NCBI GenBank assembly: GCA_013002305.1
Contig: JABDKG010000025.1
Span: 1 to 64,000 of the forward strand
Length of the DNA stretch: 64,000 bases
Direction of reading: 5' to 3'
DNA from: Hellea sp.
GTDB lineage: Bacteria > Pseudomonadota > Alphaproteobacteria > Caulobacterales > Maricaulaceae
The notes under the pieces were generated by a model that saw only the letters and a list, made by a program, of their open reading frames with translations, did no database searches and was not told the DNA's origin. Positions 50,614 to 59,900 of the stretch are shown here, piece after piece. The position numbers and the translations under genes are program-made. Position 1 is the first letter of the stretch, and each line of letters begins with the position of its first letter.

Positions 50614-52134
50614 CTAGATCTTTTGATCATACTCGCCAATTTCGTCATACTTGCCGAGGCGGGATTCAATTTCGCGAAACATTCCAATCTTATTGTCTTC
50701 AGAGGTTGGGCTTTCTACGACAACCACCAGATTAGGCGTGTTTGAGCTGGCGCGCACAAGCCCCCAAGTGCCGTCTTCAAGGACGACGCGGACACCATTG
50801 ACAGTCACAAGATCGCGGATTTCCATACCCATGATTTTGCCGCCGGATGCTTTTAAGTCCTCATACTCTTTGACAACCTGATCAACGACGCCGTATTTTT
50901 CCTCGTCGGCGCAATAAGGCGACATGGTCGGCGAGCCATAGGTGGTCGGCAGATCACGGCGCAGGTCCGCCATAGTCTTAGAAGGATTTCGGTCAAGCAT
51001 TTGCAAAATAGCAATAGCGGAAATGATGCCATCATCATATCCGCGGCCGATCGGCGAGTTAAAGAAATAATGTCCTGACTTTTCGAACCCGACCAGTGCG
51101 CCGATTTCTTTGGAACGGCGTTTTATGTATGAATGACCTGTTTTATAATAATCCGTCTTGGCACCGTTTTTAATCAAAACAGGATCTGTCATATAAAGCC
51201 CGGTTGATTTTACGTCGGCGACAAATTGTGTATTGGGATATAATTCCGACAGATCACGGGCCAGCATAACGCCAACCTTGTCGGCAAATATTTCTTCCCC
51301 TTCATTGTCGACGACACCGCAGCGATCTCCATCTCCGTCAAATCCAACGGCTATATCAGCGTCAAACTTTAAAACCGCATCGCGCATGGCGTGAAGCATT
51401 TTCAAGTCTTCAGGATTGGGGTTATAAGCGGGGAAAGTGTAGTCCAGATTGCAATTTATTGGGACGACTTCGGCGCCAATTTTATCTAAAACATGCGGCG
51501 CAAATGCGCCCGCGGTGCCGTTACCACAGGCCGCGACAACCTTGATTTTTTTCTTAAGCCGAATGTTTTTGCACAAATCTGCGAGATATAGGTCGCGCAC
51601 CCCATCGACAAATTGATAGCGGCCGCCTGGTCGGGCTCTACTTTCTCCGCCCAAAACAATCTGCTTTAGCCGGCTCATCTCATCGGGACCAAAAGTGAGA
51701 GGCGCCTCAATTCCCATTTTAACGCCTGTCCAGCCATTATGGTTGTGACTGGCGGTGACCATCGCGACGCCGGGACAATCCAGCGCAAACTGCGCGAAAT
51801 AAGCCATTGGCGATAATGCCAAGCCAATATCCAACACTTCTACACCTGCATTCATTAGGCCAACGATCAAGGCCTGCTTAATCGACAAGGAATAGTGACG
51901 AAAATCATGGCCAACGGCAATTTTTGGCTGAACACCGCGCTCATACATGAGCGTGCCGAGACCTTCCCCAAGTGCCTGAATCCCATAGAGATTGATTTCG
52001 GGTTCTTTCTCATGCCCTGGAATACCGAACCACCAACGGGCATCATATTCGCGAAACCCGGTTGGTTTGACGACGGCGCGGTTTTCAAATTCCAGCGTGT
52101 TGGGCTTGATCCCGGCAGCAGGCTTTATTGACAT
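50614..52134 (-). CDS. Phosphomannomutase/phosphoglucomutase
   Basis: The 506-aa enzyme interconverts hexose 6- and 1-phosphates for nucleotide-sugar and surface polysaccharide synthesis. The catalytic serine loop is MVTASHNHNGWTGVKMG, the metal loop is VGFDGDGDRCGVVDNEGEE, the sugar-binding loop is LVGFEKSGHYFF and the phosphate-binding part lies near the C-terminus (VRASSNTPNLVVVVES). It is of the AlgC/ManB group, acting on mannose or glucose. It lies on the same strand as kdsD and the GT2 gene, and upstream of phoD. Confidence 0.9.
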   Translation of the reverse strand: MSIKPAAGIKPNTLEFENRAVVKPTGFREYDARWWFGIPGHEKEPEINLYGIQALGEGLGTLMYERGVQPKIAVGHDFRHYSLSIKQALIVGLMNAGVEVLDIGLALSPMAYFAQFALDCPGVAMVTASHNHNGWTGVKMGIEAPLTFGPDEMSRLKQIVLGGESRARPGGRYQFVDGVRDLYLADLCKNIRLKKKIKVVAACGNGTAGAFAPHVLDKIGAEVVPINCNLDYTFPAYNPNPEDLKMLHAMRDAVLKFDADIAVGFDGDGDRCGVVDNEGEEIFADKVGVMLARDLSELYPNTQFVADVKSTGLYMTDPVLIKNGAKTDYYKTGHSYIKRRSKEIGALVGFEKSGHYFFNSPIGRGYDDGIISAIAILQMLDRNPSKTMADLRRDLPTTYGSPTMSPYCADEEKYGVVDQVVKEYEDLKASGGKIMGMEIRDLVTVNGVRVVLEDGTWGLVRASSNTPNLVVVVESPTSEDNKIGMFREIESRLGKYDEIGEYDQKI

Positions 52135-52235
52135 GTCGAACTTTCGATTTTCTGGCGATATTTGGTCGATGATTATCGCATAAGGTTTAATGAAATGTGA
52201 GACCGGATTGGAGGTGTTTTAAATAATTATAGTTC

Positions 52236-53189
52236 TTACATCAATCCTGCGCGCAAGAAGTCGTGGAGATGAACAAGACCGATTGTTCTGCCGTCTTTCA
52301 CGACAAACATTTGCATAATTTTTTGCGGACCGCCAGTCATCCGGCGCAATACATCGGCGGCTAACTCATCCGGGTCGGCCATACGGGGTTTAGAGGTCAT
52401 AACGGCCTTGGGCGAAACATCCGGCATGAGCGCGATATTGCGCCTGACATCGCCGTCAGTAATTATACCTACAAATTTATCGCCTTGGGTAATGCCTGCG
52501 CAGCCAAACCCCTTATCGCTCATGAGCGCAAGAACTTCATCCATTGATGCGTCCTGATCAATCAGCGGCAATGCGCTGCCCCTATGCATCAGGTCGGAAA
52601 CCGTCGCGAGCGACGCGCCGAGGGCGCCCCCAGGGTGATAGGTTTTAAAATCTTTGGCCGTAAATCCTTTGGCTTCAAGCAAGGCGACAGCGAGGCCATC
52701 ACCCAGTGCCATTTGCAGAGTCGTTGATGTCGTCGGGGCGCTGGTTTCGCCGCAAGCTTCGGGCGCGTCTGGCAAAAGCAATAAATGATTAGCGGCCCGG
52801 CCAAGGGCGCTGTCGGCTTTGACAGTCATGCCGATTAGAGCGATTGAAAATCTGCGGCAATATCCGATAATATCAGCGAGTTCTGTGGTCTCGCCAGAGC
52901 GCGACAGGGCTATGACGGCGTCTTCCTTGCTAATCATTCCCATATCGCCATGGCTGGCCTCTGTCGGGTGGATATAGAGCGCTGGGCTGCCGGTAGAAGC
53001 GAGGGTGGCGGCTATTTTGCGCGCGACATGCCCGCTTTTACCGACGCCGGTCAGGACGATCTGGCCTTTAAGCGCTTTTAACACCTCGACGACCTCAGAA
53101 AACTCATCTGAAAGACTCTCAGAAAGCGCTTTGAGCGCGTCTGTTTCAATTGTTAAAACCCGGCGGGCGGCGGAAATGTGCTGGCTCAT
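52236..53189 (-). CDS. kdsD: Arabinose-5-phosphate isomerase (KdsD/KpsF)
   Basis: The 317-aa enzyme converts ribulose 5-phosphate to arabinose 5-phosphate for KDO, an LPS core sugar. It has a SIS domain (residues about 35-170) with IVLTGVGKSGHVARKIAATL, YIHPTEASHGDMGMISKEDA and SRSGETTELADII, then two CBS domains (about 205-265 and 270-317) with TDGDVRRNIALMP and LVHLHDFLRAG. Start ATG 53189 overlaps the GT2 gene stop by 4 nt (ATGA). With GT2 and pgm it suggests LPS or capsule synthesis. Confidence 0.93.
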   Translation of the reverse strand: MSQHISAARRVLTIETDALKALSESLSDEFSEVVEVLKALKGQIVLTGVGKSGHVARKIAATLASTGSPALYIHPTEASHGDMGMISKEDAVIALSRSGETTELADIIGYCRRFSIALIGMTVKADSALGRAANHLLLLPDAPEACGETSAPTTSTTLQMALGDGLAVALLEAKGFTAKDFKTYHPGGALGASLATVSDLMHRGSALPLIDQDASMDEVLALMSDKGFGCAGITQGDKFVGIITDGDVRRNIALMPDVSPKAVMTSKPRMADPDELAADVLRRMTGGPQKIMQMFVVKDGRTIGLVHLHDFLRAGLM

Positions 53190-54202
53190 GATCCCGCTTT
53201 ATCATTGTTTGATTGATATTTCATCTGCGGAATGCGGCGACGATAGACTTTGCGCGGCGACCAGGTATAGGCCTTTAGAAGGCTAAGCAGAGATGCGCGG
53301 CGTTTAATCCGTCCGCCGCCGGGATATTTGAAAAACCCATCCCTTATGCCTCTGAATGTCGGTTTAAACCGTCCTTTTCTAAACAAAGACCACGTCAAAG
53401 TGAACAGATTGGTCGCGATATGGAAGGGCCATAAAATCAGGAGCAGAAGTCGTGGAGTATTTTTCAAAAATGTCCAAATCCTATTCCTAGTTCCGTAATA
53501 GACCGCAAAATCCGATGCTCGTCCTGATATGCCGGAACCAACATGATCAACGATCGCGAGGTTGTTTTGGATCGCTATGCCGCCATCTCGACGTATTCGA
53601 TATGCCAAATCGACATCCTCGTGATAGGTAAAAAACCGCTCATCAAAACCGCCGAGCCTAACAAAGGTTTCGCGGTGATAAAGCGCCGCGGCGCCGCAAG
53701 GACCAAACACAGGCTGATAATCCGGTATATCGTATATGTCGTCTGCGTGGCCGCAGCCTGCCCGGTAGGCGAGGCCAAAAGCATGATAACCATCGCCAAT
53801 CCCGTCCAAAAAGCCGGGATCATTGGCCATATTCTGGCGCGATCCGGCCATTTTGAGATCTGGATAGAGGTCAGGCGTCGCGAGAAGTTTTTCTAGCCAA
53901 TCAGGATGAGCAAACGCATCTGGATTAAGGCAAACGATCCAATCGGCTATCGCTGATTCAGCTGCGCGATTATTTGCCGCCGCAAACCCTAAATTATCAC
54001 CAAGTTCCTGTACTTTGAACCGTTTATCCAGCTTTGTCAGAGATTTTATAGACCCATCTGTTGATCCATTATCCATGACAAAGCACTCGAAGCTCTGCTC
54101 AGTTTGCGCTTCAAGAGCTGCGATGCAGCGCCCCAAATATTCTCCGCCATTATAATTGACGATGATCATACTGGCTTTTGGACGTGGTATCGGATTGACC
54201 AT
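53186..54202 (-). CDS. Glycosyltransferase family 2
   Basis: The 338-aa GT-A fold enzyme adds a sugar to a surface glycan. N-terminal strand SMIIVNYNGGEYLGRCIAAL, the second strand CFVMDNGSTDGSIKSL, the metal region WIVCLNPDAFAHPDWLE (in place of DxD), and the base-containing helix GGFDERFFTYHEDVDLAYRI with the E-D-V-D motif are visible. There is a weak hydrophobic stretch (LLLLILWPFHIATNLF) near the C-terminus. This resembles rhamnosyltransferase-type (WbbL) proteins. ATG 54202. It is the first gene of a coupled run with kdsD and pgm. Confidence 0.88.
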   Translation of the reverse strand: MVNPIPRPKASMIIVNYNGGEYLGRCIAALEAQTEQSFECFVMDNGSTDGSIKSLTKLDKRFKVQELGDNLGFAAANNRAAESAIADWIVCLNPDAFAHPDWLEKLLATPDLYPDLKMAGSRQNMANDPGFLDGIGDGYHAFGLAYRAGCGHADDIYDIPDYQPVFGPCGAAALYHRETFVRLGGFDERFFTYHEDVDLAYRIRRDGGIAIQNNLAIVDHVGSGISGRASDFAVYYGTRNRIWTFLKNTPRLLLLILWPFHIATNLFTLTWSLFRKGRFKPTFRGIRDGFFKYPGGGRIKRRASLLSLLKAYTWSPRKVYRRRIPQMKYQSNNDKAGS

Positions 54203-54241
54203 GGTTTTGCTTAGATCATGTCTGAAGGTGAGGGAACCAAT

Positions 54242-54264
54242 AAAAAAGGCCCCGACGGGCCTTT
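54242..54264 (-). terminator. F0 operon terminator
   Basis: On the minus strand AAAGGCCC (54257-54264) pairs with GGGCCTTT (54245-54252) around a 4-nt loop and continues with T's (54242-54244). It lies 25 bp after the atpF stop. Confidence 0.88.
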
Positions 54265-54288
54265 AAAATTTGATTTTTTGCTTAGTCC

Positions 54289-54807
54289 CTAATTCAGGGC
54301 TTTTCCAATTCCCGCAATGCCGTCTTTTACCAGCTTGGAATGATCAGACGCTGTCAGCTTACTTTTGAGAATTTCTTCAGAGGCGGCGATGGCGAGATCA
54401 GCGGCCTTGGCGCGAACTTCGGCAAGAGCTTGAGCTTCGGCGTTAGCGATTTTGGCTTCTGCCTGGGCAGCGCGGCGTTCAAGACGCTCTTTAAGTTCAG
54501 TCCGTAACCGTGCAGCCATATTTTCGGCGTCCTTACGGGCTTGCTGGACAATACCTTCAGCTTGTTCTTCAGCTTCTTTCTGTTTGCGTTGGTAAGACGC
54601 GAGCAGAGCTTGGGCTTCTTCACGCAGACGGCGCGCTTCATCCAATTCGTTGGTGATTTTGTCTGCACGGGCATCCAGAGCGCTACCAAGCGCCTTGTGG
54701 GCACCTTTCCAGAACAATAAGGCCAGAAACATTACGACACAGACGGCGACCCAAAAACTCGGGTCGAGGTAAAGCGGTGTTCCGGCGGTTGCTTGGATAA
54801 GAGGCAT
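54289..54807 (-). CDS. atpF: ATP synthase F0 subunit b
   Basis: The 172-aa peripheral stalk subunit has one N-terminal membrane helix (FWVAVCVVMFLALLFWKGAH) and a long cytoplasmic coiled coil (ADKITNELDEARRLREEAQA, ELKERLERRAAQAEAKIANA). It ends the F0 operon, 2 bp after the b' gene. Alphaproteobacteria carry both b and b', and this is the more b-like one (third residue region PLIQA, short N-terminus). The F1 genes are not in the window. Confidence 0.9.
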   Translation of the reverse strand: MPLIQATAGTPLYLDPSFWVAVCVVMFLALLFWKGAHKALGSALDARADKITNELDEARRLREEAQALLASYQRKQKEAEEQAEGIVQQARKDAENMAARLRTELKERLERRAAQAEAKIANAEAQALAEVRAKAADLAIAASEEILKSKLTASDHSKLVKDGIAGIGKALN

Positions 54808-54809
54808 AA

Positions 54810-55352
54810 TTAACTCTTCAACTTCGATATCGCCGAGTTGGTTTCGGCGGCAGTCGTTTTAACATTGCCGAACTTGGCGAGGATCGCGGAAATCGCATCC
54901 TTGGCGACATTGTCGATATTGGACAGAGCTTCGCGGCGAATGTCACGAATACGCTCATCGGCTACCACCTGTTTCTTAGCAAAACTGGCTTCCGCTGTTT
55001 CAACCTCAGCCGCGATGTCGGCGTCGACGGATTTACGGGTCGTCTCGGCAATGTTATGGGCTTTCGCCTTGGCATTAGCCAAGACGCGCTCATAGGCGAT
55101 AGAGGCTTCTTCTGCTTCTTTTTGCATTTGCGAGGCAACGTCTAGATCGTCGGCGATCCGGTCACCCCGTTCGCTAATCCCGGCACCAATGCGGGGCAGA
55201 ATAATCCGCCATAACACCAGATATAGAAGGCCGAAACTGATCACCAGCCAGAAAATCTGGCTGCTCCAGGTCGAAAAGTCGAGTTGAGGAAGCCCGCCCG
55301 ATGCCTCAGCGGCTTTAGTTGCGTCTTCAACTATCTTCGTTTCAGCTGCCAT
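54810..55352 (-). CDS. atpG: ATP synthase F0 subunit b'
   Basis: The 180-aa second stalk subunit has a longer polar N-terminus (AAETKIVEDATKAAEASGGL), a membrane helix (IFWLVISFGLLYLVLWRIIL) and a coiled coil (YERVLANAKAKAHNIAETTR). This N-terminal extension and the P-R-I-G motif after the helix mark it as b'. Gene symbol use varies (atpG or atpF2 in alphaproteobacteria), so the symbol is a naming convention only. It lies between atpE and atpF, 2 bp from the latter. Confidence 0.9.
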   Translation of the reverse strand: MAAETKIVEDATKAAEASGGLPQLDFSTWSSQIFWLVISFGLLYLVLWRIILPRIGAGISERGDRIADDLDVASQMQKEAEEASIAYERVLANAKAKAHNIAETTRKSVDADIAAEVETAEASFAKKQVVADERIRDIRREALSNIDNVAKDAISAILAKFGNVKTTAAETNSAISKLKS

Positions 55353-55381
55353 TACGGCCTCCGCGTAAATTTATATTCGGC

Positions 55382-55606
55382 CTAGCTGAACAGGATGATG
55401 AATGACATCACAAAGCCGAACAGACCTGTCGCTTCACATAGGGCAAAGCCCAAGAGCAGGTTAGTCCGTTGTGAGGCAGCTGCAGAAGGATTGCGAAGCG
55501 CACCTTGCAAATAGTTACCAAACACAGTTCCGATACCGATACCGGCGCCGATAAGAGCCATAGATGCAAGGCCTGCACCGATGAACTTTGCTGCTTCTGC
55601 TTCCAT
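55382..55606 (-). CDS. atpE: ATP synthase F0 subunit c
   Basis: The 74-aa proteolipid forms the rotor ring. It has two hairpin helices: KFIGAGLASMALIGAGIGIG and LLLGFALCEATGLFGFVMSF. The proton-binding glutamate is the E in CEATG and the connecting loop has the conserved RNPSA. Start ATG 55606 follows AAGGAGAA. The sequence MEAEAAKFIGAGLA is typical of alphaproteobacteria. Confidence 0.97.
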   Translation of the reverse strand: MEAEAAKFIGAGLASMALIGAGIGIGTVFGNYLQGALRNPSAAASQRTNLLLGFALCEATGLFGFVMSFIILFS

Positions 55607-55646
55607 GATAGTTCTCCTTGAAAAATGGAATAATCAGATACTTAAT

Positions 55647-56399
55647 TTAGTGATCCACATGATAGACGTCATTGAGATAGACGCAGGTTAGGATCGCGAA
55701 AACGAAGGCTTGTAGCGCTGCCACCAGAAACTCCAGGGCAACAATCGCTGTCGTACCAATAATCGGGACGATGGCCGCGCCGGCCAAGACTCCGCCGCTA
55801 CCGACCAAAAAGGCGATAAAGATGGCGAATACTTTCAGCATAACGTGGCCGGCCATCATATTGGCAAACAGACGAACGCTGAGCGCGACAGGCCGGGCAA
55901 TAAATGAAATAATTTCGATCGGAACGATCAGGAAATACATGATAAAGGGCAGGCCGCTTGGTGCGAAAATCTTGAAAAAGCGTGTACCGTTTTTAATGAT
56001 ACCAATAACAAAAACCATACCGACAACAAAGAACGACAATGCGGCTGTGACGGCTAAATGCGACGTTGTCGTAAACGCCCAAGGGTTCATACCCAAAAGA
56101 TTAGCGAACAGGATAAAGAAGAACAGGGCGAAGACGAGCGGGAAAAACTTAACCGCTTCAGGGCCGGTTGTTTCCCTGAGCATGTCCATGATGAACTCAT
56201 AACAAATTTCGCCAAAAGACTGCAGGCGCCCCGGGATGAGTTTCCGCCCGCTTCCGAGGCCAAACAAGACGATGACGCCAAGCACGGCGATCATCATCCA
56301 GAGCGATGAGTTCGTAAACGTCGTATCAATCGGGCCGAATTTCGGGCCTTCGATGATCGGCGTGATCTCAAATTGCTTCATGGGGTCGTTTCCAGCCAC
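55647..56399 (-). CDS. atpB: ATP synthase F0 subunit a
   Basis: The 250-aa membrane subunit carries the proton half-channels. The essential arginine is in SVRLFANMMAGHV; other motifs are FFFILFANLLGMNPWAFT and FVFAILTCVYLNDVYHVDH at the C-terminus. GTG 56399 (MAGNDPMKQFEITPII) is the likely start because AAGG stands upstream; ATG 56381 is the alternative. It follows atpI by about 28 bp in the same operon. Confidence 0.94.
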   Translation of the reverse strand: MAGNDPMKQFEITPIIEGPKFGPIDTTFTNSSLWMMIAVLGVIVLFGLGSGRKLIPGRLQSFGEICYEFIMDMLRETTGPEAVKFFPLVFALFFFILFANLLGMNPWAFTTTSHLAVTAALSFFVVGMVFVIGIIKNGTRFFKIFAPSGLPFIMYFLIVPIEIISFIARPVALSVRLFANMMAGHVMLKVFAIFIAFLVGSGGVLAGAAIVPIIGTTAIVALEFLVAALQAFVFAILTCVYLNDVYHVDH

Positions 56400-56427
56400 G
56401 TCCCAATCCCTTCATTGCGAAAAAGCC

Positions 56428-56775
56428 TCAGCGCTTGCTTAGCTTTTCCAATCGTTCTTTTTCCGCGGCCTCCATTCGGAGCACCAATCGAAATGTGTTT
56501 CGGATCCCAGCGACTGTCCCTAGGACCAAACCCAATATTACAAATATCGGGCCCGTATTCGCAAAATAATCCACTCCGAAGCCAAGTCCACATCCGATAA
56601 ATACGGCGACAACCAGCTCGGTACTAATTCTCCAAGCCATGCCGAGCATTGAATTATCCGGTGCTATTTCATCTTCCCCTGAATGTTGCCGTTTGGCATC
56701 TTCAAGGCGCTGTTCAAGATCGTCTAAATCTGATGTTTTAGAGAGATTTGATGATGGACCGTTTTTACCTGACAT
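56428..56775 (-). CDS. atpI: ATP synthase accessory protein AtpI
   Basis: The 115-aa protein has a charged N-terminus (GPSSNLSKTSDLDDLEQRLE) and two hydrophobic helices (MAWRISTELVVAVFIGCGLG and PIFVILGLVLGTVAGIRNTF). AtpI/AtpQ proteins help assemble the c-ring or supply Mg. It is the first gene of the F0 operon, 45-60 bp downstream of a predicted promoter. The weak conservation of AtpI is normal; identity rests on position and topology. Confidence 0.85.
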   Translation of the reverse strand: MSGKNGPSSNLSKTSDLDDLEQRLEDAKRQHSGEDEIAPDNSMLGMAWRISTELVVAVFIGCGLGFGVDYFANTGPIFVILGLVLGTVAGIRNTFRLVLRMEAAEKERLEKLSKR

Positions 56776-56822
56776 AACTTTTCTTGCACCTCTGGATAAT
56801 ATTGGCGAAAATCGCCTCCAGA

Positions 56823-56861
56823 AAGCGCGCGAAACTTACTCGCGGCGCGCGCTTAAGTCAA
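56823..56861 (-). promoter_or_regulatory. Predicted F0 operon promoter with an overlapping inverted repeat
   Basis: On the minus strand TTGACT (56856-56861), a 17-bp spacer and TAAGTT (56833-56838) form a promoter 58 bp upstream of atpI. AAGCGCGCG (56823-56831) and CGCGCGCTT (56846-56854) are perfect 9-bp arms flanking the -10 box. Confidence 0.5.
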
Positions 56862-56944
56862 CATTGGTCGTCTAATCTTTAAGTGTTTGAAAATGTTAGT
56901 GAAATTGATCAATTATGCAGGTGCGACAATCCTGCACACAGGGA

Positions 56945-59900
56945 CTATTCAGCGGCAACCAATTGGGCAGCTGATTCCAGTTCCATCGAGACCAGCTGCG
57001 ACACGCCTTGTTCCGCCATTGTGACACCAAATAGGCGGTTCATCCGGCTCATCGTCACCGCATTGTGCGTGATTGCAATAAATTTCGTACTGGTTTGCTT
57101 GGTCATCTCATCCAAAAGGTTGCAATATCGGCTGACATTGGCGTCATCGAGCGGTGCATCGACCTCGTCGAGCACGCAAATCGGTGCTGGATTGGATAGG
57201 AATACTGCAAATATCAGAGCGGTCGCTGTCAATGCTTGCTCGCCGCCAGACATGAGCGACATGGATCCGAGCTTTTTACCCGGAGGGCTCACCATGATCT
57301 CCAGACCAGCTTCAAGCGGGTCATCCGATTCGGTTAGGGCAAGTGAAGCTTCGCCGCCGCCAAACAATGTCGTGAAAAGGCGAGAGAAATGACCATTGAC
57401 CGTATCAAATGCGGCCAACAGCTTTTTCCGGCCTTCAGAGTTAAGCTCATCAATTCCTTCTCGAAGTCGTGCGATTGCGGCGATCAGGTCGGCGCGCTCG
57501 TCATTCATGGCGACCAGGCGTTTTTCCTGCTCCTCGGCTTCAACATCAGCGCGAAGGTTGACCCCGCCCATTCGCTCGCGCTCGTTTTGCAGGCGTTCGA
57601 GTTTTCGTTCAATGTCACTTTCAGTTAGATTGCTCTCCGGCGAGAGATCGCCAAGTTGCTCTGTCAGTCCGCCGGGTTCGCAGTTCAGCGTTTCCATGAT
57701 GCGGGCTTTGGTTTCTTCAATCCGTTCAGCGGCTGACGTCGCGCGAGCTTCTGCTGCTGCGCGCTGTTCGCGGGCTTGTCCGTGCGCAGCCTCGGCATCG
57801 CGTGCTGCGCTTTCAGCGCTCTTAAGATTTGTTTCCGCCTCAGCAAGATTATCGGCGGCCGATTTTCGCCGCGATTCTGCAGCTTCAAGCTCATTAAACA
57901 GCTTAGTGCGCCGAGCCTCAAATTGGTCCGGCCCGTCTGTGGCTGAGTTAAGGGCCAGCTCGGTGCCTTCGCGCCGCCCCGACAGAGTTTTGACCCGCTC
58001 AGCCGCGGTTGCGCCGCGCGTTTCCCAAGCGCCTTTTTCGTTGGTGACAGCTTCGAGACGGGACTTGCGCGCATCGGCCTCATTTTTCAGTGTTCTGTAA
58101 GCTGCGCTGGCTTCATCGGCTTCGGCTCGTGCGGCTGATAATTGCCCAAATAATTCGCTCTTGCGGGCTTCATCCTGTTCCGTGTCTTTGAAGCCCTTTT
58201 TAAATTCAAGGGCGCTGGCGCGCTGAGCGGTAACGTCGCGGATTTCCATAGAAAGCCGTTCAATTCTATCTTCAAGAGCGGTCTTTTGCGCCGTTTCGCG
58301 AGCAATATCAGTTTCGTACTGCGTCAGTGATGCCTGTGCAGCCCGCTCTTTGCGTTCAAGTTCCGGGATGGCCTGGCGCGCGGTGCGGTGCGCGTCATCA
58401 GCGTCGCGGCGCGATTGCCGTGCTGTTTCACTGGCGCGGCGCGCGGATTCAAACACGCCGGACTTGGCTTTTATTTCAGCTTCGATATCCGAGAGGCGAT
58501 TTTGCTGACCCAGACGTATTACGGCCGGTGTTTCGGCTTCGGCCTGAATTTCAAACCCATCCCAACGCATTAAATGTCCGCTTGAACTGACAAGACGCTG
58601 TCCCGGTTTTAGGTCGGATTTCAAGGATGATATTTTACTGTCCGGCACAACCCCGATTTGGGACAGGCGGGCAGAAAGCTCAGCCGGAGCCGAGACAAAT
58701 TTGGATAGAGGTTCAGCGCCGTTGGGCAGGGATGAATTCGGAACATTCGCCCCGGTCCATTTATAGGCAGCACCTCCGCCAATCGGCGCATCGACATCTT
58801 CGCCGAGCGCGGCAGCTAGAGCCTTTTCATAGCCTTTTTGAACGTCAAGTTTGGCCAGAGCCGGCGTCCAGTCATCGCCATCATTTCGGCGCAGGATTTT
58901 TTCGATTGCCGATTGCTCGGCCTCGAGTTTCGAGACTTCGCTCTGAGCGGCAGATAGGGCTTCACGGGCCGACTGATCAGCCAGTTCAGCTTGCTGACGA
59001 GCCTCCGCCAGATTTTGCTCTTTGGTTCTGGATGTCTCCAATAGATCAATAGCTTCTCGCGCACTTGCCGCGAATAAATTAGCGCTATTGTGATTGTCTC
59101 CGGCGCTGAGTCCCGCGAGCTTTTCTTCGGCGTCTTGTTTTTCGTTTTCTAGTCGTTCAAGCCGGGTTTCAGACTGATTAAGTTCGCGCTCCGCTAGTTC
59201 ACGGCGGGCGTTAAGATCGGCGAGTTGACGGGTCAGCTCATTGTAAGCGTTTTCCAATTCCGAACGCGCTGAGATCGCGGCCTCTGCCGTTTGTGCGGCG
59301 TCTTCCAGCGCGGCCGTGGTGTCGGCGAGTGAGGTGAGATGATCAAATTCCGCCGATAGGCGGTCTATCGCCATATCTGCGTCCGAGACGATCCCTTGTT
59401 CGCGGGCAATATCGGTGGCGAGTTGCTCGAGCTGTTGTTCGAGTTTGCGAATTTCGCTTTTGGCCGCGTGCTCATCCTGTTCGAGCGACTCTTTGGCCGC
59501 ATTGAGGCGGGCCAGTACTGCGGCCGCGATGATTTGTTCTTCGCGTTTCGGGTCAAGCGTTTCAGCCTTCTCTGCCGCCAGTCTACCGAGTTCCGATGAG
59601 CGGGCCGCCGTATCTTGAACTTGAGCTTCGCAAACTTTGAAAGCTTCCTGAGACGCCGCCAATGTCTCAAGAGCGCTTTCCCAGCGCTTGAGCCATAAAA
59701 GCGACTTATATTCGTTGATCTCGCCAGCGAGACGCTTATAGCGGGCCGCTTGGCGCGATTGACGCCGCAGCGATAAGAGCTGGCTTTCGATCTGGCGTAT
59801 AACATCATCCAGCCGATCAAGATTGGTTTCGGCCGCGCGCAGACGAAGCTCAGCTTCGTGGCGGCGATTGTGAAGGCCGGATATGCCGGCGGCCTCTTCT

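Noticed and set aside
57396-58100. 234-codon ORF antisense to smc
   Set aside because: Serine- and arginine-rich composition typical of a shadow frame, within an intact smc gene.
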